Shown here: positions 12,831-24,609 of the stretch, piece after piece
How positions within the stretch are numbered: the stretch's first letter is position 1
Layout of the letters: every line of letters begins with the position of its first letter
NCBI GenBank assembly: GCA_034401135.1
Contig: JAWZSP010000001.1
Coordinates: 1,178,001-1,242,000, forward strand
DNA: 64,000 nt
From: Volutella citrinella
Taxonomy: Eukaryota > Ascomycota > Sordariomycetes > Hypocreales > Nectriaceae
Direction: 5' to 3'
Notes under the pieces: generated by a model
Seen by the model: the letters and a program-made list of their open reading frames with translations, nothing else
What the model was told of the DNA's origin: nothing
Databases searched by the model: none
Program-made: the position numbers and the translations under genes

Positions 12831-13494
12831 GGCGGGCGACGTCAGGAAGAGAAGATTGCCGCGGACGGGCCTCGCCGGGGATCGTGATCGTCTTGATGCC
12901 TGTAGGAGGGGTGCGTGCGCACTGCAGGCCGTCGGTCGCGTGCGACGGCGCGGGGTGGAGTGCTCGAAAGCCTGGGTATCGATAGCGTCAAGGATGCGAG
13001 GGCGGGGTGAGTGTTCGCGGCCGGGGGGGGTGGACAATAGGCACAGGCCGCCGACGGGCTGCGGAGTGCGGGCAGGCGATGCGGCAATGGGTATCGGCAG
13101 CGTGGCAGCGACAGGATGGCGCGACGAAGTCGACTCAGAGCGCCAGCATCGTCTTGCGGCAGAGGGCGGGCGCAAGATGCGATAAAGCTGATTTGTTTGG
13201 GGGGGCGGACGACGAGGGGGATTATTTGATAGCCCTTTGGTGGACTGGCGTGAGAGGGCCAACTCGTTTGGCTGGGCCATCCACGGTGAGAGTAGTCGGC
13301 ATTTAGTTTCCCCGGGATCCGATACCGTGACTGCCGTCTCTGCCTCTCATATGAGGATGAGACGATACAGGCTATGACGAACAATTTTGCAACGGTGGGG
13401 TGAAAAAATCTTAACAAAGGATCGTTTCGCATTAATCTCATCATTGGCTTTAAGCATAACTCACAGGAGGATCATTTTTACTATTCCATCAGCC
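12831..13494. other. Divergent promoter region
   Basis: This 664-bp gap separates the divergent start codons of the CK2 beta gene (minus) and the JmjC protein gene (plus). An open frame continues upstream of the CKB1 ATG on the minus strand but has no family similarity, so I treat it as leader sequence. Confidence 0.55.
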
Positions 13495-14526
13495 ATGAGG
13501 CGCACCACGGCTGCCATCCCATCATCATGGCTCCGCAGGCTTCATCAGACGCCACAATTAAGGGCCGCAGCTCTCCCCATCGCGTTGGCACCATCCAATC
13601 AAGATTCCAGCAATATTGAGGCGTTCCGAAAGAATGCTTGGACTCCGCAGAGGCCGATGCTGTTTTCCAAATCGGCATCCTCACCAGCCGCTCTCTTGCC
13701 AGCCGCAGCCAAGTGGTTCCAGACTCTCAAGGTCGATGCCCCAATACCCAGACCACCATGCCTATCGCTGTCAAAGTACATGGACCAATTTCAGGAATGG
13801 CCCTTTCCGTATGAACTAGTGGTTTCATCAGCACAGAAAGGAGCTGCCATGGTGTCATTCAGAGATTGGCTTCGTTCTTCCAGCGAGGTGCTGGACCAAC
13901 TCCTGGCTGGTGTTTTGGAACCATCAGTCGCTGAGCTTGGATCTCGCTCCTTCTTCCAGCTCTTTGCGCCACTCAGGCTTCTTTCGAAGGCCCTAGAGTT
14001 CAATCGTATGCAACTTGCGACTGGTTCAGAGCCCTTGGAGCTCTACATCGCGCAGTCGTCCCTGTCAGACCTGCCCCCGGACCTCCAGGCCGACCTTCCA
14101 ACGCCGGACTTGGTCAAGCAAGCAGACAGGGGAGACGTATATAGCTCCAGCATCTGGTTAGGGACCGAGCCGACGTATACCCCCTTGCACCGTGATCCCA
14201 ACCCCAATATATTCTGCCAGCTCTGCAGCACCAAAGTGATCCGGCTCATTGCTCCTGCGCATGGCGATCGATTGTTCTTTGAGGTGCAGGTGCGCATTCG
14301 ACAGGAGGCAAACAGCAGGATTAGGACGGTGGAGATGATGGAAGGAAAGGAGAGGGCAGTGCTGCACGAGGCTGTCTGGGAGCAAGATCCCTTGCCTGAC
14401 CACTTATACGAGGCCGAGTTACAGGCAGGCGACGCGCTGTTCATACCAAACGGGTGGTGGCATTCGGTCAAGAGTAAGGGAGCCTCAGGCCAACTAAATG
14501 GCTCTGTGAACTGGTGGTTCCGATAG
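13495..14526 (+). CDS. JmjC/cupin-8 domain protein, probably mitochondrial
   Basis: Single-exon gene of 343 aa. ATG 13495 is the first in-frame ATG; the frame is open upstream only from a TTG. The N-terminus (about residues 1-40) is rich in Arg, Ala, Ser and Leu and has no acidic residues, as in a mitochondrial presequence. The C-terminal half is a cupin fold of the JmjC type. The Fe(II)-binding triad is visible: His232 and Asp234 in LHRDPNPN and His323 in GWWHSVKS, with the expected buried strand GDALFIPNGWW. It is therefore predicted to be a 2-oxoglutarate/Fe(II)-dependent hydroxylase or demethylase-like enzyme, related to the FIH/JMJD5 branch. The substrate cannot be read from the sequence. 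Its 3' end lies 134 bp from the convergent methyltransferase-like gene. Confidence 0.85.
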   Translation: MRRTTAAIPSSWLRRLHQTPQLRAAALPIALAPSNQDSSNIEAFRKNAWTPQRPMLFSKSASSPAALLPAAAKWFQTLKVDAPIPRPPCLSLSKYMDQFQEWPFPYELVVSSAQKGAAMVSFRDWLRSSSEVLDQLLAGVLEPSVAELGSRSFFQLFAPLRLLSKALEFNRMQLATGSEPLELYIAQSSLSDLPPDLQADLPTPDLVKQADRGDVYSSSIWLGTEPTYTPLHRDPNPNIFCQLCSTKVIRLIAPAHGDRLFFEVQVRIRQEANSRIRTVEMMEGKERAVLHEAVWEQDPLPDHLYEAELQAGDALFIPNGWWHSVKSKGASGQLNGSVNWWFR

Positions 14527-14660
14527 GCGAAGCGGTCAATGGGCGGTGTTTTGTACAACAAGGAGTCGTGGCTGCCCGAGGCCGTTTTGCATTGGCATTG
14601 CGCATTTCAAGGGTGTTCTTCCATTTCATGCATACCACCATCACCTACAGCATCGCTCGA

Positions 14661-15701
14661 CTAGGTTCTTACTACCGGCTTGCAAATAATCCAGCTGAGA
14701 TACCCACATGGCCATAGATGCCTGTCCTTTCCGCTCTGAATCTCCCACTCACTCGTGTCCGCCCCACAGCTGCGCAGCAACGTTTCCACCTCCTCGGGTG
14801 TCCTGGTCCTCAGCGCAGAGACATAACCATCAAATACGAGGACAAATGGGAGAATGGGAAGCAGCCACGCGAAGATGAGCGGCATCCATGATCGCTTCTT
14901 CCAGGCAAACCGTGGGGCCTCCAGAAGAGTAGCGATGCCAAGCAGCGAGACTGTGATGAAGCTGGCAAAGCTGCGGTCCTGGAGCTCAAAGATGGCGAAT
15001 CCCTGGCTCGTCTGCACGGTGTCACGCAGAATATCGCGCGCCAGCGGGTCGTCAAAGTGGTGGAAAGCCAGGTTATACAGGCGGAACGTCTTGCGCCCGT
15101 CCTGCCGCCGGACCAGGTGCGAGGGGGCGCGGCTGGCATCGACGCCCTCGCTCTCGTATGTGATGAGAGGGTTCCTGCGGGCGACGCGGTCCCAGGCGGC
15201 CACGTTGGGGTGGAGGTCGGTGAGGACGAATGGCACGGGCGAGGCGTCGATGGAGCGCAGGTGGGCGTTGACGGCACGCTCGATGGCTGGGGTTGGGCCG
15301 CCGCCTCCAGCACAGAAATCGACAAAGGCATAGTCAGACAAGGTGCTCCCGAGGCGCTGGGTCAGGACCTTGGCCGTCAGCTTGGATGGCGAGATGGACT
15401 GCAGAGGCATCTGCGAGTTCCAGGCTTCAGTGAGGGCATCTTGGACCCACGCGCGGAGGAATGGCGGGAACCTAATGAGATCAATCAGCCCCCATCCTCT
15501 CGGTTATTTTACATGAATCAACGCGTCGTCGAGACGCGAATTCTCACGTCCTCCGAGGTGAAGTTCGCTCTGTTACGCTCAGTGTATCAAAGCGAGAAGC
15601 AACATGTATGACGCGTGCTGTCTTGTCATCAGGATGAAGGGTCCCTACCACGATTGGTCGTCAATCTCAAAGAAATGTATTCGAGGGATAAGGGGCGCCA
15701 T
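14661..15701 (-). CDS. Class I SAM methyltransferase-like protein with C-terminal membrane segments
   Basis: Two exons, 15649-15701 and 14661-15471 (287 aa), separated by a 177-bp intron. The obvious open frame starts at an internal Met (15410). The frame stays coding upstream of it (FPPFLRAWVQDALTEAW), and exon 1 supplies MAPLIPRIHFFEIDDQS, with a Trp codon split TG/G at the junction. A glycine-rich nucleotide-binding loop, FVDFCAGGGGPTP (about residues 67-79), resembles methyltransferase motif I. It is followed by VLTDLHPN (motif II-like, acidic end of beta 2) and LAFHHFDD. After the Rossmann-like part come two hydrophobic stretches, FASFITVSLLGIATLL and MPLIFAWLLPILPFVLVF, likely membrane segments. 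I recognise this as a fungal protein of unknown function; methyltransferase activity is inferred from the fold motif only. Confidence 0.8.
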
Positions 15702-16271
15702 TGTGATTGACTGATTCGTTTGGTGATTGGTTTTAGTTGAGGCGATGCAATTGATGTTTGGTCAAGATGTAAATGTGGCTGGGGAGAGAAACACGGGGTA
15801 GAGGGTACTAAATGTAGGGTAGCTTGCGTTTGAGGCTACATGAGACACAGGACCCCATTGGGTGCACGAAGCCACAATATTAACAACTTCATTGACGGAC
15901 TTGATTGCAGCTATATACTTGGAGGATTCTAGTATCCCAGTCAATGTTATCCTCGGGGAGGCCCCGTCGTCTGCGGAGTAGCTGGCCGCTCAACAATAAG
16001 CCGTCTACCCACCCCAACAAGAGGGTCTCGCTCCGTCGGCCTCAAAGACTCGCCGACTTCCCACGGATGAATCGCAGAATGGCACCGTCTAGCACAATTC
16101 GCTGTTGCAGATCGTAAACGGCCTCCTTTTCCAACAGGGGCTCCTCGTGTGCCAACCCCATGCATCTTCCTGAGCTCTGCTTCTGAGAATCCCCAACAGG
16201 AAGGCTCCGCCACCCACCATACCCAGGTTTCGCAGCAGCGTCACTGACTAGCCGTCTTTCGACTCGGAATC
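15702..16271. other. Intergenic, no gene seen
   Basis: This 570-bp gap holds the upstream region of the methyltransferase-like gene and the 3' region of YRB30. Open frames here are short and unrecognisable. Confidence 0.6.
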
Positions 16272-18255
16272 CTAATGCGTGGGTGCATCGGTGTAAGGGT
16301 CGAAGCCCATGCGCCGCTTTGCATCGCTGCGAGCTGTCCATTGTTTCTCCCCCGCCAGTCCCGTCGTCGACGTCTCCTCGAGAAAGAAGGTCAGGACGTG
16401 GTCTGGAATGGACAAGTGGGATGCCTGCTGAAACTCCTGCAGCCCGGACAGCCTGATCAGCATCTCCATGAGCGACAACGAGGTGGTGATGGTCCCAAAA
16501 GGCGAGCGAGCCACGAATTCCTGTGCCTCTGCCAAGTCGTGCGATTGACTCCCTTGCAACGCGGATTCTGGGGGTCTCAAGGATAGCCTTCGAATCTGAT
16601 CGACAACTCTCGAGTCTAGAGAGTCTCGTTTTCGTGGGCTAGTTGTCTTCGGAGGGTCGCCTTCAGGCTCACCAGAATCTTCTGGACACGAAGTATTTTC
16701 CTCTGTCTCGCTAAGTTCCTCCTCGTCTTCCTCGTACACCTCGAGGGCCATCCATTCGGGGTCAAGGTGTGGAGGAAACTTCCATCTCTGATTTACTGTT
16801 CCGTTCACTCCACTCGGAGTTGGTAGCACCACAGTGCTCGCTTCGCCCAGGAGCTGCTTGTCCACATCATCCTGTTCCTCACTCCCAAGCAGCTCTCGGC
16901 AAATGTTATCGCGGCTATCGTCGTGGCTATCCTCTCCTTCCAGGTATTGGGTCACAACTTCTTTGTTTCCCCCAAATGGCATGGACTGAATATCGCGCTT
17001 TAATAGCAATACCGGATTGCTGTCGCCGTCCGAGGCATGCCCGACATTGAGGATGCTACCGGTATCGGTATAGAATATTTTTGACAATTGGTGAATCGGT
17101 ATGGACTCCCGAATACCCGCATTGGTGATTTCATCATAGGAGCCTGCAGACTGATCGTGCTCGTGCACACGGCCATCTTGGAAGTCCTCAATAATTTCCA
17201 GGTAATATGTATAGTCGTTAGCAGCGCGAAAGTCCTCAAATGGAGCCGACTCGGCCAATCTAGGGCTTGCAGTCGTCGCAGTTGGGCGGAATCCTTCTGT
17301 GCTGTCAAAAAGGTAGTCGGGACGCACTCTGCAGAGACGAACACGCGCTTTATGTATGACCTCCTGCCACAGTGGTTTGCGATCTTGCTCACCCAGACCG
17401 TACACTTGATCGCCAGGGGCATCTCGGATGCCGTTGGCCCGAGCCACTTGAGGCGCCTGATGAGCGTTGCCTAGGCCCGTCTTTGATGCGTGACCTAGGA
17501 ACAGCATGTACAGAGAGAGGGTGAAGGCAGGGCCGATCTGGGCAGGCCTGCTAGGATCTTGCGCAAACTGAGTGTCACCAATGGTGAGTAATGTGCTGGC
17601 CTGGAGCAGCCTTGATGGCGAGATGGCTGGCGGGAGCGACGTGGACAGACTCTCCCCGGAGGCGGTGATGGCCAACTGGAGAAGCGGTATCTCACGGTCG
17701 ATACGATCTAGGAGATTCTTGATGGTTTTGATAACAGAGGCTAGAATTTCGATGCGGGAGGGCTGTGGTTTGCTCCTTGTGTTGGCGACAACCTCTGTCG
17801 GCACTGTAATCGTCTCAATCTGGCGGCCCAGTGCCACTATCTCTTGATGAAGAGCCTTGGCCAGAGGCACAGCCGATTCAAGAAACACATTTCCTCTGCC
17901 GGACCTAGGAGCCGTTTGGTTAGCTGTGGGGTTCAAACACGACCAGGGTATGTGAATCTGGGGTGGTGGCGTCGCACTTGAACTCGATCAGGTCGATGGC
18001 CGGTGAGATGATCTACAGGCTTGAGGTCAGCGTAAGATGAACGCAACGTGACAAGACGCAGGTTCAGGCACGGACCTTAATCTTCTGCTCAAGGGTCTTG
18101 CGGAGTGATTTGAGCTCCTGGTAGAGAGACTTGTCCTCGACCGTCTGGAGGAGGCGCGAGCACTGGCCAATGGCATATGTCGAAGTGAGGGCGATGCCAG
18201 AGCGGATGGCGTATCTCATGGCCTGGACCCCGACGGCGGCCAGGAAGTCATCCAT
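16272..18255 (-). CDS. YRB30: RanGTP-binding protein, Yrb30 family
   Basis: Fungal RanGTP-binding protein that, in yeast, inhibits RanGAP-stimulated GTP hydrolysis on Ran. Exons are 18076-18255, 17978-18012 and 16272-17904 (615 aa). Exon 1 encodes MDDFLAAVGVQAMRYAIRSG and a basic amphipathic segment ending EQKIK. The 35-nt exon 2 adds IISPAIDLIEF. Exon 3 resumes with SGRGNVFLESAVPLAKAL, a strongly conserved block in this family. Reading the long exon alone misses the conserved N-terminus and begins in intron sequence. Exon 3 also carries VYEEDEEELSETEENTSC, an acidic region, and a C-terminal LSLMEMLIRLSGLQEF segment. An upstream in-frame extension exists but lacks conservation, so I place the start at 18255. 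The middle third is poorly conserved and probably flexible. Confidence 0.9.
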
Positions 18256-18350
18256 GATCAGGCCATGAGGGTGGTCAAAAGGTGAAATAGGCCCTGCGAA
18301 TGTGGCAACCCAGGGTGCGAAAACGAAAGTTTCTATGTGCGGTGAAGCAT

Positions 18351-18378
18351 CAAGCAAAGCAAAGCAAAGCAAAGCAAA
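18351..18378. repeat. AAAGC pentanucleotide repeat
   Basis: About five consecutive AAAGC-type units lie roughly 100 bp upstream of the YRB30 start codon, probably in its leader or core promoter. Confidence 0.85.
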
Positions 18379-19806
18379 CTTGGTAGTGAATCACAGCGGC
18401 ACGGTCCAGCGTGCGGCGCTGCTACTGCAGGCAGCCGAGCGCCTGTTGACTTCACAGCCAGTTACTCCCAGACAGCGACGGGGCATTGGGCTGCCACTGG
18501 GCAGGCATTTCTATAGTAGAGCGGAGCAATCCACCTCAAGCTTTACGACCAGAGGATGCTCTAGGTTGGCAACCGTTCAGTTTGCAGAGCCAACACCATT
18601 CAAACTGGAGGGATGTATGTTGTAGGTCAGACTGAATAGTACGACACCCAGCCGGTTCCATGGCTGCCATGACGACGTCGCGGCGCACAGTGTGACTTTT
18701 GGAGGATCGATGCCCCTCGTGAGGCCCAGCTCGCCCCGCAATTTGGCGCAGTGAGGTTGGGCTTCCTCAGGCTTGGGCCATCGTTGCACAACGTTGACTC
18801 ATCCACCATGTGAGGCGTGCTTGGAAATTAGGTGGCTGCCTGAAGAAAAGGAGTCATGCTATGGTACACACAGTCACACAGGCTCAGCCGACCGGGCATT
18901 ATCCATGTAAGCGTAGTTGAGCCAGGTTGTGCTTGTCAGGAACTGGCAGGTTGCCTATCGCACAGAGGAGCATGCCATGTGCGAACTTGCCCGACAGCAC
19001 GTTGTAACTCCAGCCCTCTGACTGTTTTACAGTGGACCGATCAGTGCCGCTTTTAGCAGTTATTGAGCATAAACACAGATCGCTGGACATGAGCATAAAT
19101 TGTGCGCATTAAATAGCACCGCTATCGCCCCATGAGCAACGTTTCAAACGGACGGATCTGGAGACGAACGGATATTCAATGACACAACACTCACGCTGTG
19201 CAGTCGACGCCTTTCCAGCCAGTGGTCATGTCTCAAAGTAGACAGCAGAACCCTCAACTGGAAGAAAGCAGTGTACCTCACTTGATCAAGTTTCCAGCAC
19301 GCTCGGATTATCATGAGGTGAAACCGGGAGAATGGTTCGTACTTGGAGTGGTGCCACACAGCACAACACACTCAACGTCGTGCGAGCTTCAAATGATGGC
19401 GAGGCAAGGACAAGATGAGAATTGTGGGGTTGTGAGGACCGGGGCTAATGAAACACTTCAATTGGGATTTGGCGAGAGCTTATCCGTCACCAGCTCCAGC
19501 TAACCCCACAGAGGGGAACCCATTTGTCCCAGCGCTGATCAGGTACCTTACCCCCGAGGATGGAGGGGTCACTTATGATTTTTTTTTTTCAGAACAAGCT
19601 CTCCCCAAAAGCTCGTATACTGGCAATGAGTATGGAGAAGGCGTGAAATCATGCGATGGATAATTATAGTAAGAATTTCATCTGCTTCTACGCTCACAAA
19701 GCTGGAAAGCTGTTCTGCTGCGAGGTACGCCATCAAAATGTTGTGCGGATGTGCCCCGCTTGACCGCTTCTTGAATGCCCCTCCCCCTCCCTCCCGAAAG
19801 TCGGAG

Positions 19807-19813
19807 TGAGTCA
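19807..19813 (+). promoter_or_regulatory. TGAGTCA general amino-acid control element (GCRE)
   Basis: A perfect TGAGTCA lies 187 bp upstream of the LYS2 ATG. This is the binding consensus of the Gcn4/CPC1/CpcA bZIP activators that induce amino-acid biosynthetic genes under starvation. Position and target gene fit cross-pathway control. Binding itself is inferred. Confidence 0.65.
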
Positions 19814-20000
19814 ATGACAGAAATTTAGTGCCGGTCACACCTACACCTTCGACAGGACAAGCAATTCTTCTTTCGTCAACACGCAAATCATCAACACACC
19901 CAATTCGCCGGCCGATCATTCTTTTACCTCCCCCAAGCCAGTTGCGATCTGATCTGCCCTGCCCGAAGCCCGTACCTTCTCAACCACAACCGCCGGCACC

Positions 20001-23000
20001 ATGGTCGAGCTCCCGGATCCCACCTCCGATCTCGACTGGAGTGGATTCGTCGGTCCAATCCACGAGATATTCCACAAGAACGCACTCGCCCACCCCGACC
20101 GGCCTTGTGTCACAGAGACCAAGAGCGAGACGTAAGGAGCAGCAGATCGTGATACATTGGCGAGGGTACTGACATTGGGCAAAGGTCGCCTACCCGAACC
20201 TTCACATATCGCCAGATCGACGAGGCATCTAGCACTATTGCGAACTACCTGCACGATGCTGGAATTAGCAATGGAGACGTTGTCATGATCTTCGCCCACC
20301 GCTCGGTGGAGCTGGTCTGCGCCTTCATGGGAACTCTGGTGCGCCCTGACCAGTCCTCATCCACTCAACGTGGACCACAGCTGACAGACAATTCCAGGCT
20401 GCTGGAGCTACCGTGACAGTCCTTGACCCTCTTTACCCGCCGCAGAGGCAGCAGAGTATGTGTCGTGCCTTCCTCGCTCCATAGAGTAGCTTCACTGACT
20501 GGACCAGTCTACCTGGAGGTTTCTCAGCCCAAGGCCTTGATTTCCATTGGCAAGACCATCGATGAGAATGGGTATGCGATTCGTCCGGCCCGAATCCCGT
20601 TTCAACGCCTCTTGACTAACGGTCCAAATTTAGCCCGCTTGCTCCCTTGGTGCAGAAGTACATCGACGAGGAGCTGGCTATCAAGACCCGAATTCCCGAG
20701 CTGCGCCTGAGCGATGCTGGTCTCCTGGATGGTGGCCAGAAGGACGGCCAGGACATCTTTGCCGGCATTCGCGACAAGGCCTCAACACCCCCCGACGTCA
20801 TTGTCGGCCCCGACTCGTTCCCTACCCTCAGCTTCACTTCGGGTTCGGAAGGAAGGCCAAAGGGAGTGCTGGGACGTCACTATGGTCTGACGCGCTATTT
20901 CCCCTGGATGGCGGAGCGCTTCAACCTGACCTCTGAGAGTGTCTTCGCTTGCCTATCTGGAATCGCTCATGACCCCATCCAGCGAGGTAAGAAACTGTGC
21001 CCTCCTTTTTTTGGCCGCATAGCCTAATTCCTCGGGTGTAGACATCATGACCCCTTTGTACCTCGGCGCGCAGCTCCTCATCCCGGCCAAGGAAGATATC
21101 CAGCACGAGAGGCTGAGCGAATGGATGAACCTGTGGTCCCCCACCACGACTCACCTTACCCCTGCCATGGGACAGATTCTTGTTGGTGGCGCAACAGCCA
21201 AGTTCCCTTCCCTGCGACAAGTCTTCTTCGTCGGCGACGTCCTCACTACCCGAGACTGCAAGGCACTCCGCCAACTGGGTCCTGCTTGTTCCATCATCAA
21301 CATGTTTGGATCGACCGAGTCATCCCGCGCCGTGTCTTACTTCGAGATTCCCTCTGCGGAGGAAGACCCGAATGCCCTGGATTCGCTCGGCGACACTATT
21401 CCTGCCGGCTGGGGAATGAAGGACGTTCAGATTCTTGTTGTAAACCAACAAGATCCCACCAAGCTGTGCGGCATTGGCGAAGTCGGCGAGTGTTACATCC
21501 GAGCCGCTGGGTTGGCTGAAGGTTACTTGAGTGATCCCGAGAAGACCAATGCCAAGTTTGTTGAGAACTGGTTCGTCGATACCACCAAGTGGATCGAGGC
21601 CGATAAGGCCAACAACAAAGGTGAGCCCTGGCGTAAGTACTACAAGGGTCCCCGTGATCGGCTTTACCGAACTGGAGATCTCGGCCAGTATCTCCCCTCT
21701 GGAGCCGTGCGTGTGTCTGGCCGCATCGACTCTCAGGTCAAGATCCGTGGTTTCCGAATCGAGCTCAACGAGATCGATGCCAATTTGAGCGGCAGCCCGC
21801 TGATTCGCGACTGCCGAACGCTCGTTCGAAGGGATCGTAACGAGGAACCTACCCTCGTCAGCTACGTTGTTCCCGAGATCCCCGAATGGAAGCGCTGGCT
21901 AGAGGCCCAGAACCACGAGGATGTCGAAGACGAGGGTGTCGAGATGGGCCCAACCATCGTCTACCTCAAGCGATTCCGCCGCATGCAGGCTGAGGTCCGA
22001 GATCACCTCAAGGCCCACCTGCCCGCTCACTCAGTGCCCTCTATCTATATTATGCTACAAAAGCTTCCTCTCAACCCCAACGGAAAGGTCGATTCACCGA
22101 ATCTGCCCTTCCCCGATGCCGCGCTGATGATGGAGGATGCCTCGGAAGCCGATCTGAAGAGCTGGGAGGCCTTGTCAGAGACTGAGAAGGTCATTGGCAC
22201 TCAATGGTCCACTCTCATCCCTGGCCTGAACGCTAAGACCGTCAAGTATGTGGAACAGAAACGTAATCTAAATATCGAAGCTGACCGAGTTCTAGGCCTG
22301 AATCCAACTTCTTTGACTGCGGTGGCCACAGTCTTCTCGCCCAGCAGCTGCTTCTCACTATTCGCAAGAACCTGGGTGCCAACATCACCATTCCTGTCCT
22401 ATACGCGAATCCCACCCTCGGAGCACTTAGCGGCCAGGTGGATCGTCTGCGCAGCGGCGAGACTGTCGCAGTCGACAAGGCAGCCGAGTCCGTCTATGCC
22501 GAGTCGTTTGACGAGCTGGTCAAGACACTTGACGCAAAGTACCAAACTGCCGATCCAGATGCCCTCAACCCATCCAATGGTGCCACGTTCTTCCTCACTG
22601 GTGCTACGGGTTTCTTGGGCTCCTTCCTGGCCAAGGATATTCTTGATAGGCAGAACACCAAGCTCATTGCGCACATTCGTGGAGCCAAGAATGTCACCTT
22701 CGCCAAGGAGCGCCTCACACGATCACTCAAGGGTTATGGCCTCTGGCAAGACGCATGGGCTGACCGAATCACCTGTGTCCTCGGCGATCTGTCCAAGGCC
22801 CGCCTCGGACTCGATGACGCCAGCTGGAAGCAGGTGGCCGACACAGCTGATGTTGTCGTCCACAACGGAGCATACGTCCACTGGATTGCTCGCTACGAGC
22901 AGATGCTGCGTCCTAACGTGCTGTCCACCATTGACATGATAAAGCTCTGCAACGAAGGAAAGCCCAAGCTGTTCTCTTTCGTCTCGTCCACTTCGACTCT

Positions 23001-23891
23001 GGACACGGACTATTACGTGGCCCTGTCTCAGGAACAGACTGCAACTGGCCGTGGAGCGGTGCTCGAGGCCGATGATATGCTTGGTAGCCGCGTTGGGCTG
23101 GGAACTGGGTACGGGCAAACTAAATGGGTATGCTGCTTCCTCAATACATGAAAGATGGTGTTGCTGACTTTTTCAAGGTGTCTGAGCAGCTCGCTCGTGA
23201 AGCCGGCAAGCGAGGCCTCCGGGGCGCTGTTGTCCGACCTGGTTACATTCTCGGTAGCCGCCACAGCGGTGTGTCAAACACGGACGACTTCCTGATTCGT
23301 TTCTTGAAGGGTTGTTCGCAGTTGGGAACAAGGCCGCGCATTGTCAATAGTGTCAATGCTTTGCCCGTGAACCACGTTGCAAAGCTTGTCATTGCTTCGG
23401 CCCTGAACCCCCTGCCCGGTGTCAACGTCGTCCACGGCACAGCCCACCCCAGGCTTCGCATGAACGAGTTCCTCTCCGCCCTGAACTACTACGGCTACGA
23501 TGTTGCTGAGGTTGATTACGACGAGTGGAAGACGCAGCTGGAGGAGTTCGTCTCGGCCGGTGCTGTCGAGAAGGATCAGGAGCAGAGCGCGCTCATGCCA
23601 CTGTTCCACATGGCGACGTCGAATTTGCCTTCGACGACGCGAGCGCCCGAGCTGGACGACAGGAACGCCGTCGCTGTGCTCAAGGCCGACGCCGACCGCT
23701 GGACCGGCGTTGATGACAGTGCCGGTGAAGGCATCACCCGCGAGGATATCGGAAGATATCTGCGCTTCCTAGCCGAGATCAAGTTCATGTCTTTGCCTAC
23801 CAGCCGGGGACGTGAGCTGCCCCCTATTGCAGCCGACATTGTCGAGGCCCAGGCTCAGTTTGGAGTGGGTGGCCGTGGTGCCGCGGCTTAG
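20001..23891 (+). CDS. LYS2: L-2-aminoadipate reductase (large subunit)
   Basis: Adenylates alpha-aminoadipate, loads it as a thioester and reduces it with NADPH to the semialdehyde, in the fungal lysine pathway. Eight exons: 20001-20131, 20185-20338, 20398-20455, 20508-20571, 20634-20986, 21042-22245, 22296-23127 and 23178-23891 (1169 aa). Each of the seven introns (50-62 bp) is GT-AG and in frame. Domain order is NRPS-like. The adenylation domain has [16 protein letters not shown] (about 200-215) and a later [20 protein letters not shown]. The carrier domain has [14 protein letters not shown], with phosphopantetheine Ser667. The short-chain reductase domain has [15 protein letters not shown] (GATGFLG from 757). 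Intron 6 matters: reading through it stays open for a long way but destroys the carrier motif. The carrier Ser must be primed by a phosphopantetheinyl transferase (Lys5 in yeast), which is not in this window. A GCRE lies 187 bp upstream. Confidence 0.96.
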
Positions 23892-24609
23892 AATGGAATT
23901 CTGATCGAGGTACTATCAAAATGGTGACTTGAGAAGTCCATTTCTACGCATAAAAGGGGCGTCGTTGAGACGCACACACGAATTTCAGAGATTCAGAAAG
24001 ATTGACCTGGTTGAAGTCGGGGAAGATTAGGCAATCACTATCATTGTGACATTAAAAAGGGGCAGCGAAACGGACATCCAAATGATTTAGATAAGACGAA
24101 GCGAGCAGGATATTCTAGGAAATATGTCGCCATTTTGTGTTATACCGTTGAATCTGGTGATTTTTGGCCAAGTTCTCTGCCAGCTGTTGTCATGATTCTG
24201 CACCCCACACAGCCGCTACACTCTGATGGCTTAATCTAGGGGCCATCCGATACACCCGCCGCGATCGTGGATAGCGGCAGCAGTCATTGCAGACAAGTTG
24301 GCTTGAAACACGACATGCATTATCTGGCAGCAGGTTTACCCACCTGCCGGGCCATCGTTAGGATCTTGGCCAATATTAAGTCTCGGACCGACAGCGCAGC
24401 TTAAAAGGCATTGACACCTACACGGATCCTCGACAAGGTCATTGGGGTACGGATAATCTCCTTTCGCAAGTTTAAGCCTCCATTTTGGCAAACCTAAACC
24501 AGGAGCCACATCTCCTTATCCCATAAAGGCCCACGGTTTCTTACATCGCAAGTTATCATCTCCCGCCTCGTCGCCCTTTCGTCCAATTTGCGCACTATTG
24601 TTACTCACA
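23892..24609. other. Intergenic, no gene seen
   Basis: A 718-bp gap holding the LYS2 3' region and the upstream region of the membrane-protein gene. It is AT-richer than its surroundings, and no distinct element was recognised. Confidence 0.6.

Larger units (their letters stand above)
18256..20000. other. Divergent intergenic region (YRB30 / LYS2)
   Basis: A 1.7-kb region between divergent genes. It holds a small AAAGC repeat close to the YRB30 start and a Gcn4/CPC1-type site close to LYS2. The rest is AT-richer than the genes and has no supported coding frame. Confidence 0.65.

Noticed and set aside
22246..22939. Continuation of the LYS2 frame through 22246-22295
   Set aside because: Read-through yields Ser/Pro/Arg-rich sequence and loses the phosphopantetheine motif, which splicing restores exactly.
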